DNA of 5,047 bases from an uncultured bacterium. Its GTDB lineage: Bacteria; Patescibacteriota; Gracilibacteria; BD1-5; UBA6164. Both the position numbers and the translations under genes were made by a program. Below the pieces are notes generated by a model. That model was given only the letters and a program-made list of their open reading frames with translations. It was not told where the DNA came from and searched no databases. Below are positions 1 through 5,047 of the stretch, piece after piece; the first letter of the stretch is position 1, and each line of letters begins with the position of its first letter. The stretch spans positions 1-5,047 of the forward strand of contig CAMZKR010000101.1 in NCBI GenBank assembly GCA_947311335.1. Direction: 5' to 3'.

Positions 1-181
1 GAACAAATTCAATATATATATCAATTATGAAAAACAATAAAAAAAGACTATAAATATTTATCTAAAATTAATTTAATATTATTAATTTTAGATATTATTA
101 TAATCTCTATATTTTGATATTTTATGTGAATAACTTGAATTGCTGTATGAAAAATAATATCAAATATTATATGATTAATTA
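1..181. other. Non-coding region downstream of the operon
   Basis: This stretch follows the stop codon of the last methyltransferase gene. The minus strand has no ATG here and many TAA/TAG codons in all frames, so no further gene of the operon starts in it. On the plus strand the only open frame under glycine-UGA runs into the antisense of the methyltransferase gene and looks like chance. The one structure seen is the inverted repeat at 59-94. Base composition is even more A/T-rich than the genes, as expected for intergenic DNA. Confidence 0.6.
59..94 (-). terminator. Perfect 14-bp inverted repeat, possible transcription terminator
   Basis: Bases 59-72 and 81-94 are exact reverse complements (core arm TCTAAAATTAAT), separated by an 8-base loop. 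Read on the minus strand, the hairpin lies about 90 bases after the stop codon of the last operon gene. A run of seven T follows about 13 bases beyond the stem, at 45-39. The position suits a terminator. However, the stem holds a single G-C pair and the T-run does not adjoin the stem, so this is not a textbook intrinsic terminator. Such repeats also occur by chance in DNA this rich in A/T. Confidence 0.35.
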
Positions 182-820
182 TTACATATTTTTCTTTTCA
201 CAAAGAAGCGTGAAAGATAAAGCAAATAAAGAAGGAAAATTCTTTAATAAAAATTTGAATATAAAATTATTATTAAAAATTGTATTATATTTCCATTCAA
301 TTATTTCAAATCAAGTGTCATTAAGTAATTTTTCTAATACCTTTTTATTAAACCAATAACAATGACCTTTTCTTTCAGTATTATTCTCTGGAATTTTTCA
401 TAATAAAACTTGAAATCTTGAAGTTATTGAATTAAAATTTGGAACAGATAAAATTAAATATTTATTTGTTAATTTATAAATATTTTCTAAAGCTTTTTTA
501 GGAGCAAGTAAGTGTTCTAAAACATCTAATATTGTAACCAAATCATAAGTTTTATTATGATTATTTATTAATTTAACATTTAAAATATCAACTTGTGATG
601 TTTTTATTCCTTTTTTATTAGCTTTTTTTATTCCATAAGAATTTAATTCAAATCAATATCATTTAATTCAAGTCTCTTTTTTCAACAACGAAATAAAAAA
701 ACCATCTCAAGATCATATATCTAAAAATATGTCTATTTTTATTTTTTTAATTAATTCTATAGCTGATCTATGACGAAAAACTATAGTTTGTTTATTATTT
801 AACCAATAATATTTTTCCAT
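182..820 (-). CDS. Class I SAM-dependent methyltransferase, MetW-like (212 aa, UGA = Gly)
   Basis: Predicted to transfer a methyl group from S-adenosylmethionine to an unknown acceptor. Motif I is LDIGSGDG at residues 33-40, with both glycines around Ser37 written UGA. The acidic residue ending strand 2 is Glu58 in GYGFEL, and the DVLEHL motif is at 99-104. SVPNFN (125-130), the following LLGKIP and a late TGFEII resemble MetW-type proteins. MetW itself acts in methionine synthesis with MetX; with no MetX here and glycosyltransferases upstream, a glycan substrate is more likely (inference). After the core, residues about 181-206 are hydrophobic and may touch the membrane. Seven of 11 glycines are UGA; the three tryptophans are TGG. 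It holds the only CGN arginine codon I found in the operon (CGT, Arg16). The gene starts 4 nt after the previous stop, an in-frame TAA at 833-835 bounds the start, and there is no clear ribosome binding site. Confidence 0.87.
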
Positions 821-824
821 TATT

Positions 825-1487
825 TTATTTTTTTACTAATTCAAATACAATAGTCTCCATAAATTTATTTGTAAATAATTTTATAAAGCTATAAATAAAA
901 TTTTGAATCTTTTTTAATATACTTTCTCTTCTATCCTTTTTTAAATATTTAATAAAATAAATATTATTTATTTCTAACCCATATCTAATTATAAATTGAT
1001 TAAAGGTTTTTAAATTAAAGTAACAAATATGTTCATTATTTACAGCTGGTTCATTTTTAAAGATCTTCTCCATTATATTAAAAAATCAAAAACAATTTGG
1101 TGTAGTGATATAAATCCTTCATCCTTTCTTTATGCTCTTAATACAAGATTCAATAAATAATCCAGGATTTGATAAATGTTCTATTAAATCTCAAGCATAA
1201 ATAATATCAAATTTATTTTTATAATTAAATTTTTCAGCATCTTTTAATTCATAAAAATATTTATTTTTATTTAATAAATTAATTTTTTTATTAATATCAA
1301 TTCAAAATACATTTTTATTATTATTTCTGATTAAATCATGAGGCCAATTCTTATCATCTTTATCAATTCATTGTCAAAAAAATCATACATCTAGAACATT
1401 TTTATATCAACTTATTTTTTTATTTACAAAATAACTTTTAAAATTAAACACCTCAGACTTTTTATACAATTTTTTATAAAGTTCCAT
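825..1487 (-). CDS. Class I SAM-dependent methyltransferase (220 aa, UGA = Gly)
   Basis: The protein has a Rossmann-type methyltransferase core. Motif I is VLDVGFFGQG at residues 31-40, a variant of the usual GCGxG with two phenylalanines. Strand 2 ends in FGIDI with acidic Asp64. AGDLIEHL is at 98-105, a very typical motif IV in which Gly99 is UGA. The strand-5 region is KKGGRIYITTPN at 120-131. A hydrophobic, lysine-spaced tail (about 183-220) follows. Family and fold are clear; the acceptor is not, though the neighbours suggest a sugar or glycolipid. Eight of 11 glycines are UGA, all within the first 134 residues. For that reason a standard-code gene finder would see only the last 82 codons (825-1073) and miss the catalytic half. 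The start lies 5 nt after the preceding stop, with no clear Shine-Dalgarno sequence. Confidence 0.88.
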
Positions 1488-1492
1488 AATAA

Positions 1493-2119
1493 TTATTTTT
1501 TTATAATTATAAAATATCAAAGTGGGTAATTTAATATTAATTTTTTATATCTTTTACTTATTTTTGCTAATAAAATATCAATTAATATCAATATATTTTT
1601 TATTAATAATTTTAAAATTTTAGTTGGAATTAATCAATTAATCATTTGATAAATTACAGAAAATATTCATTTTCACATTTCTTCAATTTGAATATTGTTT
1701 TTAGAAAATCATCATTTAATAAAGATTCTTAATAAAGAAGATTTTGTATACCTAAAATAATCATCTGGACTACCATGTACATTAAACATAAATGGAGTTG
1801 CAAATACTGCAGTTCATCATTTTTTTAAAACTCTATAAGATTCGTCAACTACATTTTGGTGTTCAAAAATATGTTCTAATACATTAAAACATGTAATATT
1901 ATCATAAAATTCATCTTCTAATGGAAATATCTTTTCTAAATCAAATTTCAAATCATATCAATATTCTTCCGATAAATTTACTACAATAAATTTATTTTTT
2001 CAATTAATTAATTCTTGATAACCAGATTTTCTTGATCATCATAAATCTAAAATTGTTCAATCTAAGCTTAATTTTCATATTCTTTTATATTCTAATTCCC
2101 TATATAATGATAATTTCAT
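1493..2119 (-). CDS. Class I SAM-dependent methyltransferase (208 aa, UGA = Gly)
   Basis: SAM-binding motif I is ILDLGGSRKSG at residues 23-33, with Gly27-Gly28 written as two UGA codons in a row. NVLEHI is at 79-84. RVLKKGG at 96-102 again has a UGA-UGA pair. ATPF and HGSPDDYFRYT (115-125) match a methyltransferase subgroup common in polysaccharide gene clusters, where a PF-x-H-x-PDDYxRYT signature follows strand 5 (from memory of the family). Residues about 152-185 form a long hydrophobic stretch, and the protein ends in PLGYFIIIKK, also usual for such proteins. Substrate unknown; probably a cell-surface glycan or its lipid carrier (inference). Fourteen of 16 glycines are UGA, so a standard-code reading destroys this gene. 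The start is bounded by an in-frame TAA at 2132-2134 and sits one base after the previous stop. Confidence 0.88.
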
Positions 2120-2120
2120 T

Positions 2121-2723
2121 TTAAATTTTCTTTATTATTAATAAATAACTAGTTCTAAAATAAGGTATAAATATTGCTATTAAATAATTTAATAAAAATA
2201 TAATTTTATTTTTAGAGTATCAACCATAGTAATAAACTTTTTCTATTTTCAATCATCAAATTGAACCAAAAGTTTCTCTACTATTTTCTCTAAATAATTT
2301 TGAAATAGCGCTAGGTGTATATGGCTTAATATGTCAAAAAGTATTCCAAATAATTTTTTCTAAAGGTGTTTTTAAATATATTTTTCAACCTTTTTTTAAA
2401 ATTCTATTCATTTCTATAAACATTAAATTTGCATCATTTGGGAATAAATGTTCTATAACATTATCAGACATAATTATATCAAATTCTTCATTTTTATAAG
2501 AAGTCTCTGTTATTCATTCCAATTTAACATTAAATCAATCATTTTTCAATCTATTAATTTCTGTTTTATTTAAATCTATTCAATAAATATTTTTTTTATC
2601 CTTTTTTAATAATTTTCATTCTCAACATCACATATCCAGGACTTTTTTTCCTCTTAGAAATTCTTCATAAATTGGAGATTTTCATTTAATCCAATAAACA
2701 ATTTGTTTTAAATAAAAATTCAT
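2121..2723 (-). CDS. Class I SAM-dependent methyltransferase (200 aa, UGA = Gly)
   Basis: The clearest methyltransferase of the four. Motif I is VLDMGCGEG at residues 28-36, with the codons around Cys33 reading TGA-TGT-TGA, so the classic GCG requires UGA to be glycine. Strand 2 is YGIDLN with acidic Asp50. SDNVIEHLFP is at 86-95, RILKKGGKIYLKTP at 107-120, and GHIKPYTPSAI at 130-140 corresponds to the usual loop before the last helices. Length and motif spacing fit the Methyltransf_11/23-like group. The C-terminal 30 residues (IIFLLNYLIAIFIPYF and onward) are strongly hydrophobic and may anchor the enzyme to the membrane. Twelve of 16 glycines are UGA. Its ATG shares one base with the stop of the glycosyltransferase before it (TAATG), which suggests translational coupling. 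An in-frame TAG at 2727-2729 leaves no other ATG. Substrate unknown. Confidence 0.9.
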
Positions 2724-3808
2724 TATCTATTAATTAATTCTAAAAATATTTCTTTTACTTCACATATATCATATTTATTTATATAATTTGTAAAATCAAT
2801 TTTTTTTGTTAGTAATTTTTCTATTCAATTTCTAAATAATCTTATATCTCAAATTTTATAAATATATTTCTGTTGATAACTTGGACTTATTTCTCTTACT
2901 CATCATATATCAGAAGCTACATATGGTATACCACAAGCCATAGATTCAAGCAAAACTCTTGGAAATCATTCTTCTTCTGAAGGCATTAAAAAAACATCTG
3001 ATAATAAAAAATATTTATAAATTTCTTTATTTGAAACTTTTCATATATATTTAATATTATTTCATTCACTATTATAAATTTCTTCAAGTAGTTTCTTTTT
3101 ATAAGGTCAATCTCATATAATTAAAAATTTAATATTTTTATTATCATTGAATTCTTTTGCTATTTTTGAAACATAATGGATTCATTTTCTTTCTGCTAAT
3201 CTATGTATAAATAGAATGATTTTATCGTTATTAGTAAATCACAACTTTTCTTTTTCAAATAAAATATCCATATTATTTTTTACACTTTTAACCCTATTTA
3301 ATTCTATCCAATTTGGCATTATTAAAATTTTATTTTCAGAAATTCAATAATTTTCTGAATATCATTTTTTTAAAGCATTAACTCATGTAACTAGGTAATT
3401 CACAATCTTTAAAGAAATTCTTAATAAAAATTGTTTTTTATTTTTAAATAACCACATCATTCAACAATTCCAATAAAATGTTTTTCAAAAAGTTAATCTC
3501 ATTATTATGCTCGAGAAAATTGCTCAAATATAACTATAATGAATATATACTTTTCTATATCAACAAATCCTTTTCCATAAAACCACAAAAAATAGCTCTA
3601 TAGATCTTAGTAAAATATTAGAACATTTTTGACCATAAAATCAAGAAATATTTTTTATATTAACATCTTTTTCTTTTGATTTTTCAATTATCACAAATAT
3701 ATCTAAATCTTTTCAAATTGATTCAATAAAATTTGCCAAATAAAATATATGTCAATCTAGATTGTTATTATATTCTGGTAATATATATATTAATTTATAT
3801 TTTTTCAT
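2723..3808 (-). CDS. Glycosyltransferase, GT4-type, GT-B fold (361 aa, UGA = Gly)
   Basis: Predicted to transfer a sugar from a nucleotide donor to a growing glycan at the inner face of the membrane. The N-terminal acceptor half (1-190) is weakly conserved, as is usual. The C-terminal donor-binding half carries the family marks: HRLAERKG at 202-209, IIGDGP at 230-235 with both glycines UGA, and EEEGFPRVLLESMACGIP at 278-295. The last includes the E-x7-E pair Glu280/Glu288 that contacts the donor sugar phosphate. ASDIGGVREI follows at 298-307. Length is normal for the family. Donor and acceptor cannot be read from sequence. Twenty-one of 23 glycines are UGA; tryptophans are TGG. The start ATG is the first in frame after a TAA at 3812-3814, which is also the stop of the upstream glycosyltransferase, 3 nt away. 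No clear ribosome binding site. Confidence 0.92.
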
Positions 3809-3811
3809 ATA

Positions 3812-4918
3812 TTATTTTACTAAAGCTAAATACCAACTTTTTTTATACAATTCTAAAGTTTTTTGTTTATTTGGTAGTTTCTTTAATTGTTTATATCCAT
3901 TCTCAATACATTTATCTCTAAATCTTTTATTTTTATACATTTTAATTATTGCATTCTCAAGTTCTTTTTCTTTATTAATTCAAATAACTATTCAATTATA
4001 ATTATTTATTAAAAAATCTCATGCACATCAAGTATTAGTCATTATAACTGGTACTCCATAATAAGCTGATTCAACAATAGTTCTTCACCATCATTCATAA
4101 TTAGAAGTCATTAAAAATAAATCTGCATTTTTATATTCTTTTTCTATATCATTAGTCCAATCTTTTAAAAATATTTTATCTTCTAATTTATTTTTTTTAA
4201 TATAATTAATAATTTTATTTTTTTCATTTCATTTTCAAATTAAAATCAAATTAATATTATCAAAATTATTTACAATTTTAATAAATACTTTTAATCAAAA
4301 TATAATATTCTTTTCTTTAACAAACCTTGCTAATATCAATATATTAAAAACATTATTATTTTTCTCAATATTATTAACTTTAATAATATCTGTATAAAGT
4401 GGAACACTAATAATTTTTCTATTTATTATTTTTTCTAAATATTCTTTTTCTGATTTTGAAACTACTCTAATTGAATCTGATTTTTTTAGAATAAATAATC
4501 AAATATAATATTTCAAAAAATTTATTATCGTTTCTTTTTTCCAATATTTATTTTCAAAAAAATTTCAATGATCTTGAATATTTAATCAAAATCAAAATTT
4601 TCTTTTTAAAAAATATCAAATTAATCAAGTTTCAAAAGGATCTTGAGTTGTAATTACTGTATTATTAACTTTAAAATCATTATTTAAAACTATTTTTTTA
4701 CATAAATTATATGAATCTAAAAAAAAGTTTAGTTTAATCAAAGAATTACTTGGATATAAAAAAGTATTAATTCATAATTGTTTATTAGTATATCATTTTG
4801 GAGTATTTATAATTATATGTAGTTCATCTAATAACTTAGCTTGTTCTATCATTCTTTTTTGCGAATTTGAATTATTTTCTAATATCGTCTTATCTAAAGA
4901 AATCATTATTATTTTCAT
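3812..4918 (-). CDS. Glycosyltransferase, GT4-type, GT-B fold (368 aa, UGA = Gly)
   Basis: The N-terminus MKIIMISLDKTILE is the expected first strand of a GT-B enzyme. VITTQDPFETGLIG at 88-101 is a known N-domain signature of family 4 transferases, followed by QDHG at 115-118. The donor-binding half shows LARFVKEKN (196-204, Arg198 and Lys203 in the phosphate-binding positions), LIGKGNE (226-232), and YEGWGRTIVESAYYGVP (274-290) with the E-x7-E pair Glu275/Glu283, then TNTGCAGDFL. It is full length and intact. Seventeen of 19 glycines are UGA. It overlaps the end of the upstream gene by 10 nt. A second ATG at 4906-4904 is possible, but the longer start gives the typical Met-Lys N-terminus and only an ATG-less extension lies above it. 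Likely works in sequence with the next glycosyltransferase on the same glycan; sugar specificity unknown. Confidence 0.92.
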
Positions 4919-5047
4919 AATACTTTTTTTAATTTTATATATAATTTATTAAAATTGAATCTATCTAAAATATCTTTATTTTCAATGTTATATTCAATAT
5001 GTCTATTTAAATTAATATTATTAAAATCTATAAAAAATTTTTTATTA
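4909..5047 (-). CDS. C-terminal end of an unidentified protein, possibly a glycosyltransferase (partial)
   Basis: Forty-five codons in one open frame run in from the right edge of the window and end at TAA (4911-4909). The visible part holds RHIEYNIENKDILDRFNF and then NKLYIKLKKVLGK. It is charged and probably helical, in the style of the last helices of many GT4 glycosyltransferases, but no diagnostic motif is present, so this is only a guess from position and look. It overlaps the start of the following glycosyltransferase by 10 nt in another frame, which supports it as a real operon member. Its only UGA is the penultimate sense codon and would add Gly-Lys before the TAA; with the standard code it would stop there, in an ATGA overlap. 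Confidence 0.55.

Noticed and set aside
99..104. TATAAT match as a plus-strand -10 promoter box
   Set aside because: No credible gene follows on the plus strand, no -35 partner was seen, and such hexamers are common by chance at this composition.
124..264. Plus-strand open frame of 46 codons (with UGA as Gly), starting MGITGIAVGKII
   Set aside because: It runs antisense into the methyltransferase gene, has no recognisable domain or ribosome binding site, and the region is too A/T-rich for a short open frame to mean much.
114..359. Plus-strand 81-codon standard-code open frame
   Set aside because: It is mostly antisense to the MetW-like methyltransferase (182-820) and has the low-complexity Asn/Ile/Phe make-up of a chance frame.
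3733..4001. Two overlapping plus-strand open frames resembling membrane peptides
   Set aside because: Both lie opposite the two glycosyltransferase genes. Antisense of Lys/Asn-rich coding DNA reads as Phe/Ile/Leu-rich, which mimics membrane segments.
182..4918. Mycoplasma-type code (UGA = Trp)
   Set aside because: It would place Trp on invariant glycines (WCW for GCG, WDW for GDG) and give far too much Trp, while true Trp positions use TGG.
182..4918. A decayed region full of pseudogenes with nonsense mutations
   Set aside because: All in-frame interruptions are TGA; TAA and TAG appear only at gene ends. Frames and motifs are otherwise intact, which does not fit decay.

Overview
The window is very AT-rich (about one fifth G+C by eye) and reads almost entirely from the minus strand. 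The standard bacterial code gives only scraps, because every long minus frame is full of TGA. If TGA is read as glycine, six complete proteins and one partial protein open up, each with clear family motifs. TGA falls exactly on invariant glycines: the GCG of a methyltransferase motif I, the LKKGG turn of another, and GDG and EGWGR of two glycosyltransferases. Conserved tryptophans are still TGG, which rules out the Mycoplasma code. This is genetic code 25, known from the Candidate Phyla Radiation lineages Absconditabacteria (SR1) and Gracilibacteria (BD1-5). The source is therefore most likely an uncultivated member of one of these; I cannot tell which.

Layout in transcription order (right to left): 5047-4909, the C-terminal end of an unidentified protein, possibly a glycosyltransferase; 4918-3812, a GT4-type glycosyltransferase; 3808-2723, a second GT4-type glycosyltransferase; then four different class I SAM-dependent methyltransferases at 2723-2121, 2119-1493, 1487-825 and 820-182. 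The junctions run from a 10-nt overlap to a 5-nt gap, all stops are TAA, and no start has a clear Shine-Dalgarno sequence. This looks like one operon. The last 181 bases hold no convincing gene but contain a perfect 14-bp inverted repeat that may end the transcript.

The gene set suggests assembly and methylation of a surface glycan (capsule, exopolysaccharide or glycolipid): the glycosyltransferases add sugars and the methyltransferases would modify sugars, lipid carrier or chain end. No sugar-nucleotide synthesis, flippase or polymerase gene lies in the window, so pathway and product stay open. I saw no CRISPR array, tRNA, rRNA or mobile element.
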